Shown: one piece after another, positions 33,071 through 42,098 of the stretch
Layout of the letters: the number at the start of each line of letters is the position of its first letter
Position numbering within the stretch: the stretch's first letter is position 1
Position numbers and translations under genes: made by a program
Notes under the pieces: model-generated
Seen by the model: the letters and a program-made list of their open reading frames with translations, nothing else
Databases searched by the model: none
What the model was told of the DNA's origin: nothing
NCBI GenBank assembly: GCA_029977845.1
Contig: JAPOKC010000012.1
Location: forward strand, 1 to 64,000
Direction: 5' to 3'
Length of the DNA: 64,000 nt
DNA from: Mycobacteriaceae bacterium
Lineage (GTDB): Bacteria; Actinomycetota; Actinomycetes; Mycobacteriales; Mycobacteriaceae

Positions 33071-34861
33071 GTGACCTACGACACGATCATCCGGGGCGGC
33101 CGGTGGTTCGACGGAACCGGGGCGCCGTCGGCCGTGCGCAATATCGGCATCGCCGACGGCCGGGTTGCCGCAGTGACGCCTCACGATCTCGACGAGACCG
33201 GCTGTGCGCAGGTGATCGACGCCACCGGCAGATGGGTGCTGCCCGGAATGCTCGACATCCACACCCACTACGACGTGGAGGTGCTCGGCGGGCCTGCCCT
33301 GCCTGAGTCGGTCCGGCACGGGGTGACCACCGTGCTGGTGGGCTCCTGCTCGCTGTCGACCGTCCACGTCGGCGGTCGGGACGCCGGTGACCTGTTCGGG
33401 CGCGTGGAAGCCATTCCCCGTGAACATGTCATCTCCGCCGTCGACGAAGCCAAGACATGGAGCAGTGCCGCGCAATACATCGACGCAATGGAGTCCCGGC
33501 CGCTGGGTCCCAACGTCGCCTCCTTCATCGGCCACTCCGATATGCGCACCGCCACCATGGGTCTGGACCGGGCCACCCGCAAGGACGTCCGGCCCACCCC
33601 GGACGAGCAGGCACAGATGGAGCGGATGCTCACCGAGGCACTCGATGCCGGATTCCTCGGGATGTCCTCGCAACAACTGCTCTTCGACAAGATCGACGGA
33701 GAGACCTGCCGCTCGCGCACCCTTCCGTCGACCTACGCCAAACCCCGGGAGTTACGCCGGCTGAAGTCGCTGCTGCGTCGTCGCGACCGGGTCCTGCAGT
33801 CCGGCCCGGACATCCAGAATCCACTTAGCATCGTTTCCCAAGTCGTGCAATCTCTTCCGGTGCTGCGCCGCAAGCTCAAGACCAGCCTGCTTTCGGCAGC
33901 CGACGTCAAGAGCAACCCCTTCGCGATAGCGATGCTGGGTCCGTTGGCGCGGTGGGTGAACAGGTTCGGCGCAGACTTCCGCTGGCAGCATCTGCCGGTG
34001 CCGTTCGAGGTGTACGCCGACGGTATCGACCTGGTGGTGTTCGAGGAATTCGGTTCTGGAGCAGCCGCTTTACACCTGCGCGACGAGATCGAGCGCAACG
34101 CCCTGCTGCAGAATGCGGACTACCGGCGCGCGTTCCGCAAGGACTACGACCGGCGCTTCGGAATGCGAGTCTGGCACCGCGACTTCTTCGACGCCGAGAT
34201 CGTCGGATGTCCCGACGAGTCGGTGATCGGCAAGTCTTTCGGACAGGTGGGTATCGACCGCGGCGGACTGCATCCCGTCGACGCATTCCTGGACCTCGTC
34301 GTCGAACACGGCACCCGGCTGCGCTGGCGCACCACGATCTCCAACCACCGGCCCGAGGTGCTTAAAAAGCTCGCCCGCGACGAGGGCATCCAGATCGGTT
34401 TCTCCGATGCCGGCGCCCATCTGCGGAACATGGCCTTCTACAACTTCGGGTTGCGACTGCTACGTCACGTCCGCGATGCCGAGCGCGCGGGCCGGCCGTT
34501 CATGACCGTCGAACAGGTCGTACACCGGCTGACCGGCGAACTCGCCGACTGGTACGACATCGACGCCGGGCACCTGCGCATCGGTGATCGGGCCGACCTC
34601 GTCGTGGTGGACCCCGAGCACCTCGATGCCCGCCTGGACGACTACGCCGAGGAGCCGGTTCCCCAGTACGCCGATCTGCCCAGAATGGTCAATCGCAACG
34701 ACGCCGCGGTGAACCTGGTGCTGATCGGCGGGCGCACAGTCGTGGAAGACGGGGTCCCCACCGCCGTGCTCGGTGCTATCCGGACCGGGAGCTTCCTGCG
34801 AGCCGGAACCCGAACCGCGGCGCCGGTTCACGACGAAACGGAGTTGGCCGATGTCGGCTGA
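33071..34861 (+). CDS. Amidohydrolase, D-aminoacylase/N-acyl-D-amino-acid deacylase family
   Basis: 596 residues from the GTG at 33071. A urease-type amidohydrolase barrel: DTIIRGGRWFDGTG, then PGMLDIHTHYD with the HxH metal pair, FIGHSDMRTATMG, and a late GFSDAGAHLRNMAFYN carrying the catalytic Asp, ending with the small beta domain (ADLVVVDPE). Length and layout fit mycobacterial Rv2913c-type proteins. Related enzymes hydrolyse N-acyl-D-amino acids, but the assignment is at family level only. It overlaps the next gene by 11 bases. Confidence 0.8.
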   Translation: MTYDTIIRGGRWFDGTGAPSAVRNIGIADGRVAAVTPHDLDETGCAQVIDATGRWVLPGMLDIHTHYDVEVLGGPALPESVRHGVTTVLVGSCSLSTVHVGGRDAGDLFGRVEAIPREHVISAVDEAKTWSSAAQYIDAMESRPLGPNVASFIGHSDMRTATMGLDRATRKDVRPTPDEQAQMERMLTEALDAGFLGMSSQQLLFDKIDGETCRSRTLPSTYAKPRELRRLKSLLRRRDRVLQSGPDIQNPLSIVSQVVQSLPVLRRKLKTSLLSAADVKSNPFAIAMLGPLARWVNRFGADFRWQHLPVPFEVYADGIDLVVFEEFGSGAAALHLRDEIERNALLQNADYRRAFRKDYDRRFGMRVWHRDFFDAEIVGCPDESVIGKSFGQVGIDRGGLHPVDAFLDLVVEHGTRLRWRTTISNHRPEVLKKLARDEGIQIGFSDAGAHLRNMAFYNFGLRLLRHVRDAERAGRPFMTVEQVVHRLTGELADWYDIDAGHLRIGDRADLVVVDPEHLDARLDDYAEEPVPQYADLPRMVNRNDAAVNLVLIGGRTVVEDGVPTAVLGAIRTGSFLRAGTRTAAPVHDETELADVG

Positions 34862-35291
34862 GGTGGTCCTGGGGATGTGGCAGGCGCTCTCCGAGCGCGA
34901 CTGGGAGGCACTCAAGACGTTCATCTCCGAGGACTGCATCTATGTCGACATGCCGGTGGGTCCGACGGCTGCGGCACGCGGCCCCGAGGACATCGTCAAA
35001 CGCCTCAAGGTCGGCCTGGAGCCGCTGGCCGGGTATGAGAACCACGACGGCGTGCTGGTGAGCAACGGCGAAGACATCATGTACGAGCATTCCGAGACGT
35101 GGAACTGGGCGACCGGGGAGAGCACCGTCCTGCAGTTCGTCACGGTTCATAAAGTGCGCGACGGCAAGATCATCCTGTGGAAGGATTACTGGGACTTCGG
35201 CGGGCTGGTGAACCACGCTCCGTCGGACTGGATGGAGCAACTCGCTGCAACCGACACGTCATGGATCTTCGACGCGACCGGTCTGATCTGA
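34851..35291 (+). CDS. SnoaL/limonene-epoxide-hydrolase-like protein
   Basis: 146 residues from the ATG inside the end of the amidohydrolase gene. NTF2-like cone fold: VVLGMWQALSERDWEAL, ISEDCIYVDMPVGP, RGPEDIVKRL, then strands ending HKVRDGKIILWKDYWDF. The Asp and Trp/Tyr placement resembles the limonene-1,2-epoxide hydrolase group (Rv2740 in M. tuberculosis). Some NTF2-like proteins in the steroid pathway are hydratases or isomerases, so a role downstream of the P450s is plausible. Confidence 0.7.
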   Translation: MSAEVVLGMWQALSERDWEALKTFISEDCIYVDMPVGPTAAARGPEDIVKRLKVGLEPLAGYENHDGVLVSNGEDIMYEHSETWNWATGESTVLQFVTVHKVRDGKIILWKDYWDFGGLVNHAPSDWMEQLAATDTSWIFDATGLI

Positions 35292-35308
35292 ACCGCAAAG
35301 GGGCTGAA

Positions 35309-35704
35309 ATGCGCAAGACCATGATCACGGCCGTTCTGGCCGCCGGAGTGCTGGCCTCGCCCGTTCCCGTCGCTGCAGCGACCCCGACGTGCAACTCGGT
35401 CGACTGCCTTGCCAACGTCGCGCAGAACGTCGTTGCGGGCGCGCCCTGCACACCCAGCGTGTCGTACGTCTTCGGCCTGGATGCCGATAAGAACACCCTG
35501 ATCTGCTCCGCGCAGGCCCGGTGGGTGCCCGCCGGGCCGCTCGTCGGCGAAGCGGTGGTGGCGATGAACTGCGCCGTACCGGGCAGCACCGCGCAGATGC
35601 GGACCAACGGGAACTCCTGGCAGGCCGCCGTGCCCGGTATCCCGTTGCTGTGCGCCGGTCCACATGGCGCATCGCAGTGGGTTCACTTCAACCCGCCGGC
35701 CTGA
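35309..35704 (+). CDS. Small exported protein
   Basis: 131 residues from the ATG at 35309 (AAAGGGGC upstream). Signal peptide ends at VAAA-TPT (residue 25). The mature part has six Cys in CNSVDCLANVA, APCTPS, ICSAQ, NCAVP and LCAGP, consistent with disulfides. No domain is recognised. It closes the CYP124-CYP140 run and converges with the amidohydrolase gene at 35714. Confidence 0.6.
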   Translation: MRKTMITAVLAAGVLASPVPVAAATPTCNSVDCLANVAQNVVAGAPCTPSVSYVFGLDADKNTLICSAQARWVPAGPLVGEAVVAMNCAVPGSTAQMRTNGNSWQAAVPGIPLLCAGPHGASQWVHFNPPA

Positions 35705-35713
35705 ATCCGCCGG

Positions 35714-36832
35714 CTAGCCCAATCCGTATAAGCGCCGCGCATTGTCGCGGCCGATGAGACCGGCCACCCGCATCGCCTCGGTGAGGCTCCATTCCCCCCG
35801 ATCGACGAAACCACTGAGCACGCCGCCGATTCCGTTGCGCCACAACCGCGCACCTAGGTAGTGCAGTTCAGGTGGTCCGAAGGCGTCTGAGGAATACAGG
35901 ATCTTGCGGAACGGGGCCAGTTCCAGGGTCCGCGCCAGGAAGGCCTGCGCACGCGCACCGAGGTGGTTGATGCTCAGCCCGGTGTCGAGGTAGACGTTGT
36001 TGAAGGCACTCGCCAGATAGCCCGCTTCCCGCTCGTACGGATAACAGTGCAGCAGCACGATCGGGGTGCCGGGCCACTCACGCAGAAGATCGAGCAGGTG
36101 CATCGGATTCGTCCTGTGCAGATCGCAGTCCCGGTCACCCAGTCCGACGTGGAACTGCACCGGTTTACCCAGTCGCAGAGCCTCATGGACGCCGAAGCGC
36201 AGCAGCACCCGGTCGGTCAGCCGGCCGGCGCCGCCGTTGCGCCAGCGTTCGGCCGCGAGTGTTACCTCATCGAGATCCGGTGCGCAAAGATCCCCCTCGA
36301 ATCCGCCCCGGTAGGCCAGCACGGTCTTGGCGGCGACGGCCGAGCGCATCCGGGTGGCGAGGATCTCGCGGAATTCGGCCACGTAGTCGCCGGACCGTGC
36401 GATGGCCTGCTCGGCCACCTGTTCCACCCGGACGACCTCATGGACATCGGCGCCGGTCACCGCGTGGATCTCGGCCGACCCCGCGACCGCACCGGGAAGT
36501 CCGGTGTCGACGAGCCAGTCGCTGACACCGGCCGGCGGCAGGAACAGCGCGGCCAACTCAACCGGGTTCCTCTCACTGCGTCTGCTCCAGTAGTCGTCGG
36601 GATCGGCATGTGACCCCAACCCCAACAGCGGTGCGCAGTGCGCCCGCACGGCGAAGCCGAGTTGGGTGTCGAAGCCGGAGTCGAAATCCGCCAGCGCCGC
36701 GGTGTTGGCCTCATTGAGTCCATTCTCGAATCCGCGCCGGTCCACGGCGGAGAGCCAGAATCCATGGACGTGGTTGTCGACCAGACGCAGCGCGGCCAAT
36801 CGCTCGCCCAGTTCGGCGATCACAGACTCCAT
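35714..36832 (-). CDS. FluG-N-terminal-type amidohydrolase (Rv1879-like)
   Basis: 372 residues. TIM-barrel amidohydrolase: LVDNHVHGFWL near the N-terminus (HxH), VQFHVGLGDRD, VLLHCYPYEREAGYLA, VYLDTGLS and LYSSDAFGPPE with the catalytic Asp. This family matches the N-terminal half of fungal FluG, whose C-terminal half is glutamine-synthetase-like. The gene overlaps and follows the glnA3 homologue, so the two FluG halves are encoded as neighbours, as in M. tuberculosis Rv1878-Rv1879. It may act on a gamma-glutamylated product. Confidence 0.8.
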   Translation of the reverse strand: MESVIAELGERLAALRLVDNHVHGFWLSAVDRRGFENGLNEANTAALADFDSGFDTQLGFAVRAHCAPLLGLGSHADPDDYWSRRSERNPVELAALFLPPAGVSDWLVDTGLPGAVAGSAEIHAVTGADVHEVVRVEQVAEQAIARSGDYVAEFREILATRMRSAVAAKTVLAYRGGFEGDLCAPDLDEVTLAAERWRNGGAGRLTDRVLLRFGVHEALRLGKPVQFHVGLGDRDCDLHRTNPMHLLDLLREWPGTPIVLLHCYPYEREAGYLASAFNNVYLDTGLSINHLGARAQAFLARTLELAPFRKILYSSDAFGPPELHYLGARLWRNGIGGVLSGFVDRGEWSLTEAMRVAGLIGRDNARRLYGLG

Positions 36833-38139
36833 GCCAGGCGGAACCTGTCGGTGAGCTGTTGCGGATCGAGTTCGGCGTAGTTGTCCCGTTCATAGCGCCG
36901 CACGGCGACCAGCGCATCGACCGCATCCTCGCCGAGGATCGAGCGCATCCGGGACGAATCATCAAGCGCGGCAATGGCTTCGGATTGACTGTCGGACAGC
37001 CGCGCCACGCCGGCCGCGCTGCGCTGTTCCTCGGAGAGCGCCTGCGGGTCGACGGTGACCTCCGGCGGCAACGGCGTGTGATTCTCGATACCGTCCAGAG
37101 CCAGGCCGAGGATGGCAGCGGTCGCCAGGTACGGATTGGCGGACGGATCGACGATCTTGACCTCGACGTTGGCTCCCCGGGGATTGCCGTAGGTGGCCGG
37201 GAGGAATCGGACCGCGGCCTCCCGGTTCTCGGTGCCCCAGCAGGCGTACGCGCCCGCCCAGTTACCCGGCTTCATCCGAAGACCCGACACGATCGACCCG
37301 CACATGACGAGTTCGGCCTCACGCAGACCACCGACGACACCGCCGACCGCCGCCGCGCCCTCGTCGGTCAATCCGCGCGGACCGTCGCCGCCGGAGAAGA
37401 TCGGCCCGCCTTCGCGCCACAGCGAGAAGTGCTGATGCGCACCGTTGCCCACACTGCCGGCGAAGGGAACCGGCGACAGCGATATCCGCATCCCGTGTCT
37501 GCGCGCCACCCGGCTCACCAGGACCCGGGCCAGGATCAACTGGTCGGCGGCGGCCACCGGTGACTTCGGGGCCAGGGACATCTCGAACTGACTGACTCCG
37601 TATTCGGGGTGGAACTGCTCCAGTGCCACCCCGGCGTCGGTCATGGCGGTGATGACGTCGCGAACGAAGTCCTCGTGCTCGAGAACCCCGGCCAGTCCGT
37701 ATTGAGCCCAGAAGTCGCCGGGCAGCCGATGACCGGTCCGGTCGACCAGGAGGAACTCGATCTCATGGCCGACCTTCGCGGTCAAACCCGCTGCAGCCAG
37801 GCGGGTTTCCAGGCGCGCGAGAGTTCCACGCGCACACGCCGGAACCGGATCGCCGTCCTGATCGAAGAAGGACGCCGGCGCCCAGCCGAGGCCTTCATCG
37901 ATCACACGCAGGGAATCGGGATCGATCCGCAGCCGTTGGTCGCCGACCACACTGATGGAGTCGGTGAACGCGATCCCCGTGCGGTCGATGGCGAATCCGT
38001 GCCAGGTCGGACTCGCCCCCAGGCCCGGATCGGCGAAGGCCGCCGCGCGAGCCGCCGGAACGGCCTTGGCCAGGGTGAGTCCGGCGGGGTTGACGATCGT
38101 GCCGATGACGGTGCCGTCCTGCAACGCCGCCACCCTCAA
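36820..38139 (-). CDS. glnA3: Glutamine synthetase-family protein GlnA3
   Basis: 439 residues from a TTG that overlaps the upstream stop (TTGA); GTG at 38133 is an alternative. Very like M. tuberculosis GlnA3 (Rv1878): GTIVNPAGLT.AK.VP, SISVVGDQRLRIDPDSLRVI, GHEIEFLLVD, FHPEYGVSQFE, GAHQHFSL, RMKPGNWAGAYACWGTENREAAVR and NVEVKIVDPSANPYLA. It has the GS catalytic domain but probably ligates glutamate to a polyamine or amine in place of ammonia. The upstream AhpD-like and downstream FluG-type genes form one operon with it. Confidence 0.9.
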   Translation of the reverse strand: MRVAALQDGTVIGTIVNPAGLTLAKAVPAARAAAFADPGLGASPTWHGFAIDRTGIAFTDSISVVGDQRLRIDPDSLRVIDEGLGWAPASFFDQDGDPVPACARGTLARLETRLAAAGLTAKVGHEIEFLLVDRTGHRLPGDFWAQYGLAGVLEHEDFVRDVITAMTDAGVALEQFHPEYGVSQFEMSLAPKSPVAAADQLILARVLVSRVARRHGMRISLSPVPFAGSVGNGAHQHFSLWREGGPIFSGGDGPRGLTDEGAAAVGGVVGGLREAELVMCGSIVSGLRMKPGNWAGAYACWGTENREAAVRFLPATYGNPRGANVEVKIVDPSANPYLATAAILGLALDGIENHTPLPPEVTVDPQALSEEQRSAAGVARLSDSQSEAIAALDDSSRMRSILGEDAVDALVAVRRYERDNYAELDPQQLTDRFRLAWSL

Positions 38140-38630
38140 TCTCTGCCGGGAATGGTGATCCGGCAGGCCTGCCCGATGTCCAGGGTGCGCAGGGTGCGAC
38201 CCATGCCGACCCACATCGCGCAGGACAGCGTCAGGTCTGCGAGCAGTTCGTCGGAGAAGTGTTCCCGGCAGCGCTGCCAGAACTCGTCATCGTCGCGGAG
38301 TCTGGTGTGCTCGGTGCCGAAACGGTGGGCGAATTCGGCGGCCAGTCGTTCCTGCTCGGAGAATCCCGGCCAGGTCCGCCATTGCAACGCATGTTCGTAG
38401 AGGTCCTCATCCACGCCCGCTGCCGGACCGTCCGCGTCGCGGGTGTTGAGGCAAACCACGCATTCGTTGTCGTGGGCGACGACGATGCGCGCGATCTCGC
38501 GCACCCGCATCGGCAGCCGGTTGCGGTTGTAGACGGCGTGCGAGAAGGTCGCCATCGCGGTGCCGATCTCCGGCGACAGGGCGATCCATCCGGCCACGTC
38601 ATCGTCGGCGAAGTCTCCGATTCGGCTCAT
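38136..38630 (-). CDS. AhpD-like/carboxymuconolactone decarboxylase-family protein
   Basis: 164 residues from the ATG at 38630; the frame is open 63 bases further but without family sequence. All-helical AhpD-like fold: LSPEIGTAMATFSHAVYNRNRLPMRVREIARIVVAH, then ECVVCLNTR with the CxxC pair lacking the usual third-position His pattern. C-terminal helices have ELLADLTLSCAMWVGMGR. First gene of the glnA3 operon; its stop overlaps the glnA3 start. Confidence 0.7.
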   Translation of the reverse strand: MSRIGDFADDDVAGWIALSPEIGTAMATFSHAVYNRNRLPMRVREIARIVVAHDNECVVCLNTRDADGPAAGVDEDLYEHALQWRTWPGFSEQERLAAEFAHRFGTEHTRLRDDDEFWQRCREHFSDELLADLTLSCAMWVGMGRTLRTLDIGQACRITIPGRD

Positions 38631-38751
38631 GCCCAGATGGTAGTGCCGGGGATATCGGCCGGGATGCGGTTTACCGGCAGCGCAATCCAGCAAAGCAAAT
38701 CACATCCGTAACACCCCTTCCCCATATCGGCCCTTTCCTGAGAAAAAGTTG

Positions 38752-38779
38752 TTGCACTGCGTCGATTGTGTGTTAAATT
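38752..38779 (+). promoter_or_regulatory. Promoter for the beta-propeller gene
   Basis: TTGCAC and TAAATT separated by 16 nt in an A/T-rich patch of the 225-base gap 38631-38855; the start codon follows 76 bases later, so this transcript has a leader. Confidence 0.4.
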
Positions 38780-38855
38780 CTCAGCATTGGAATCCGGGCC
38801 GCGATTTCCAGTAACGGACAGCGACGGTCGGGGGGATTAGCGAAGGCGGGATGTC

Positions 38856-41342
38856 GTGGCAAAAAGGGCCGCTGAAAGGGCCAGGCGCGGCCGGGGCGCC
38901 CGGGTGGGCGCCGCAGCAGTCGTGCTCGGGTTCTCCTTGGCCGGCCCGCAGGCCACCGGAGTCGCCGCGGCGGACGCCACGGATGCCGATTCCCCCACCC
39001 TGACCGCGGGCCCCGCCTCCGAGTCCGGTCATGCCACCACCCGACCCGGTCGGGCCCGCCGGCCGGGCGCCCACGCCGCGTCGGCGACACCCGCACGGCA
39101 CGCAGCGAACAGGATCAAGGCTGCCCCCGATTCCGTGCCTGATCGCCCGGCTCCCGCCGCCGCGACCGTCGCACCGGATCTCGGCACGGGCCCGGCGCCG
39201 GTCACCCCGAGATCCCGCCGCTCCCGGGCGGCCGTCCCGGTGAGCCACCAGATCGCGACAGCGCAGTCCTCCCCGGTGGCGGCCGGCCAGTCCGCGATGA
39301 TGACCGCCCCGCTCAATACGCTGGTCAGCACCTTCTTCGACTCGGCCGCACACTGGCTGTCCGGGCTGCCGTCGGGTCCGATCACCGATTTCCTGCAGGG
39401 CGCTCTGGTGCTGGTGCGCCGGACCGTGCTGAGCATGCTTCCCGCAGCGGGCGCCGGCCAGTCCACCGGAGCGACCTATGCCACCGGGTACATGACCGAC
39501 CAGGAGTTGCGCGACTACCTGCTGACGTTGGCCGGTCAGCAATACGCGGGCCAGTTCGGGCAGACGGTGCCGGTCTACAACTACTACCCGTATCCGGTCT
39601 ACAAGCTCGACGGCGCAACCGGGCCCGCCACCACGGGGTCGGACACCAACACCCAGGTGGACGGTGTCGACGAGGCCGACTTCGTCGAGACCGACGGGCA
39701 TTACGTGTATGTGGCGCACAACGATGCGCTGACGATCCTGGACGGGTCGACCATCAGCTCGCAGACGTCGCTGTCGGGAAACGTGGTCGGTCAATACCTC
39801 GACGGCGATCGGCTGACCGTCATCACCCAGACCGGCGACGGCTGGTACGGACCGATGGTCAAGATGGCGCCGGGTTACTTCTGGAACTGGAACCCGCAGA
39901 CCACGGTCACGGTTTTCGACCTCACCGATCGCACGGCACCCGCGGTGGCCGGCCAGACGGTGTTCGACGGCGCCTACCGCGATTCGCGCGCTGTGGACGG
40001 CAACGTCTACCTCGTCCTCGACCGCAACCTGAATCTGCCCGCACCGGAGTACACCGACACACCTGTCAAGGATGCCGGCCTGCGTGACGACTCGGCTGTG
40101 ATCGCCTATCGGACCTACGAGACCTGGGATCACTACGCGGCCCGGGTCGGAGATCAGATCACCGAACTGTCGTTGCCGCACGCGTACTCGGTCGGCGCCG
40201 ACGGAACCATGACCGACCTGGGCGCGATCGCAGGTGGTGGCGATGTCGTGCGGCCGGGCGCCGCCGGCCAGCAGTCGATGGTCACCGTCGTCTCGATCGA
40301 CTCCCACGGTGCCGCCGGTTCCGCCGCCGCCGTCGCCGACAGCGTGGCCACCCTGACGACCACCAACGGCAGCACTGTCTACATGACGACCGATGCCCTG
40401 TATCTGGCTACGGCACAGGAGAATTACACCGTTTTCGGATCCTCCACCGACACTCGTATCGATCGCTTCACGGTGAATGGGACCGACGTCGGCTGGCAGG
40501 CGAGCGGAACGGTCACCGGCACGCTGATCAACCAGTTCGCGATGGATGAGAGCGGGGGCTACCTCCGGGTCGCCACCCACGACTGGAGTTCGCAGTTCGC
40601 CGGCGGAACCTGGGCAACCGTCAACGACAGCGGGGTGTACGTACTGGACACCAGCGGCGACACCCTCGACCTCGTGGGCAGCGTGACCGGACTGGCTCCC
40701 GGCGAACAGTTGTACGCGGTCCGCTTCGCCGGCGACAAGGCCTACCTGGTGACCTTCCTGCGCACCGATCCGCTGTTCGTGGTCGATCTCACCGATCCGG
40801 CGGCGCCCGTGGTCGAAGGCGAACTCGTCATCCCCGGGTTCTCCAACTACCTTCAGCCGGTCGGCGACGGATTGTTGCTCGGTATCGGCCAGGAGCGTGA
40901 ACCCGGCACCTGGAACACCCGCCTGCACGTCTCGCTGTTCGATGTGAGCAACGGCAGCAATCCGGTGCAGATCGACCGGCAGGTGCTCGACGAGACCGCC
41001 CAGTGGTCAGGCTCCGACGCGCAATTCGATTCGCATGCCCTGCTGTACTCCGCTGAGGACGGCCTCCTGGTGGTGCCCGTCAGCGGCGGCGGATACGACG
41101 CGGGCACCGGCGAGTACCACTACGAGAACCTGCTCTCGGTGATGCGGGTGGGCGCCGGCGGAATCGAGGTGATCGGCCAGATCCAAACCGACCGGCCCGT
41201 ACTTCGCACGGTTCGGATCGGAGACGTGCTCTACGCGGTGTCGGACGACGGCGTCACCGCATACAGCCTGACCGATCTCTCCGAGATCAGCCGCACCCCG
41301 CTGGGCACGACCACGACCCCGGATCCCGTCTACGCCCTCTAG
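38856..41342 (+). CDS. Exported beta-propeller protein
   Basis: 828 residues, GTG start. A basic N-terminus (KRAAERARRGRGARV) and hydrophobic stretch form a long signal peptide ending near VAAA-DA (residue 40). A 140-residue Ala/Pro/Arg-rich linker follows, then the beta-propeller region from about residue 245: TNTQVDGVDEADFVETDGHYVYVAHN is the entry motif of the secreted 'beta propeller domain' family, with repeated strands such as LTILDGSTI, TVFDLTDRT, YVLDTSGDTL and FVVDLTDPAAPVVEGEL. No catalytic motif. It probably binds a surface ligand; function unknown. Confidence 0.75.
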   Translation: MAKRAAERARRGRGARVGAAAVVLGFSLAGPQATGVAAADATDADSPTLTAGPASESGHATTRPGRARRPGAHAASATPARHAANRIKAAPDSVPDRPAPAAATVAPDLGTGPAPVTPRSRRSRAAVPVSHQIATAQSSPVAAGQSAMMTAPLNTLVSTFFDSAAHWLSGLPSGPITDFLQGALVLVRRTVLSMLPAAGAGQSTGATYATGYMTDQELRDYLLTLAGQQYAGQFGQTVPVYNYYPYPVYKLDGATGPATTGSDTNTQVDGVDEADFVETDGHYVYVAHNDALTILDGSTISSQTSLSGNVVGQYLDGDRLTVITQTGDGWYGPMVKMAPGYFWNWNPQTTVTVFDLTDRTAPAVAGQTVFDGAYRDSRAVDGNVYLVLDRNLNLPAPEYTDTPVKDAGLRDDSAVIAYRTYETWDHYAARVGDQITELSLPHAYSVGADGTMTDLGAIAGGGDVVRPGAAGQQSMVTVVSIDSHGAAGSAAAVADSVATLTTTNGSTVYMTTDALYLATAQENYTVFGSSTDTRIDRFTVNGTDVGWQASGTVTGTLINQFAMDESGGYLRVATHDWSSQFAGGTWATVNDSGVYVLDTSGDTLDLVGSVTGLAPGEQLYAVRFAGDKAYLVTFLRTDPLFVVDLTDPAAPVVEGELVIPGFSNYLQPVGDGLLLGIGQEREPGTWNTRLHVSLFDVSNGSNPVQIDRQVLDETAQWSGSDAQFDSHALLYSAEDGLLVVPVSGGGYDAGTGEYHYENLLSVMRVGAGGIEVIGQIQTDRPVLRTVRIGDVLYAVSDDGVTAYSLTDLSEISRTPLGTTTTPDPVYAL

Positions 41343-42094
41343 CGGCCGCGATGGAACTCGGCCAGCGCATCGGCGTTGGCCTGGGCGCCCATGAGTTCGG
41401 CGAAGTAGGCGTCCTCCCGGGCGCGGGCGGCAACGATCCCGGCGCGGATCGGTTCCATCATGGTCTGGCGCACCGCCATGAGACTTGAAATCGGCCGGGC
41501 GGCAAGCACTTCCGCGTGCCTCCTGGTTTCAGCGAGCAGCTCATCGGGCTCGCAGACCTTCCACACCAGCCCCATCCGCAGCGCCTCATCGGCCTGTACC
41601 CATTCCGATGACATCAACAGCCACGCGGCATTCTGTCGTCCCATCAACCGGGGCAGCAGGTACGAGGAAGCGGCCTCCGGTGCGACCCCCAGACTTGTGA
41701 ACGGGCACTTCAGCTTGGCCGCGGTGGACATGAACGCCAGATCGGCGAACCCGAGGATCGTGGTGCCGATACCCAGACCTAGGCCGTTGACGGCGCAGAT
41801 GAGGGGTTTCGGGAAGGCGCTCAGCGCGTCGATCAGCCCCGGAAAACCATGCCGGCCCGGGACGAAGCCGCCCGGATCGGTGATCCGGGCCTGCATGTCG
41901 GTGAGATCCTGGCCGGCGCTGAACGCCCGACCGGCGCCGGTGATCACCACAACGGCGACATCCGGGTCATCGGCCGCCGCCGCCAGTGCGTCGGCGGTGG
42001 CGTCGTAGAGCGCCTCGTCGAAGGCGTTGAGGGCCTCGGGACGGTTCAGCGTCAGTGTCCGGACCCGGTTCTCGTCGGTGGTCAGCAGCGTCAC
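41339..42094 (-). CDS. Enoyl-CoA hydratase/isomerase
   Basis: 251 residues. Crotonase fold: LTLNRPEALNAFDEAL, oxyanion-hole blocks AFSAGQDLTDM and AVNGLGLGIGTTIL, then SLGVAPEAASSYLLPRLMG. At the second catalytic position APEAAS matches the isomerase/hydratase Glu. Third gene of a minus-strand run with a PaaI-type thioesterase and an EthD-like protein, so it likely serves breakdown of an acyl-CoA. Four-base overlap with the end of the beta-propeller gene. Confidence 0.85.
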   Translation of the reverse strand: MTLLTTDENRVRTLTLNRPEALNAFDEALYDATADALAAAADDPDVAVVVITGAGRAFSAGQDLTDMQARITDPGGFVPGRHGFPGLIDALSAFPKPLICAVNGLGLGIGTTILGFADLAFMSTAAKLKCPFTSLGVAPEAASSYLLPRLMGRQNAAWLLMSSEWVQADEALRMGLVWKVCEPDELLAETRRHAEVLAARPISSLMAVRQTMMEPIRAGIVAARAREDAYFAELMGAQANADALAEFHRGR

Positions 42095-42098
42095 GGTG

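Noticed and set aside
38781..40928. Long minus-strand open frame (about 715 codons) opposite the beta-propeller gene
   Set aside because: Composition is antisense-like, there is no start context, and the plus-strand protein has signal peptide and family motifs.
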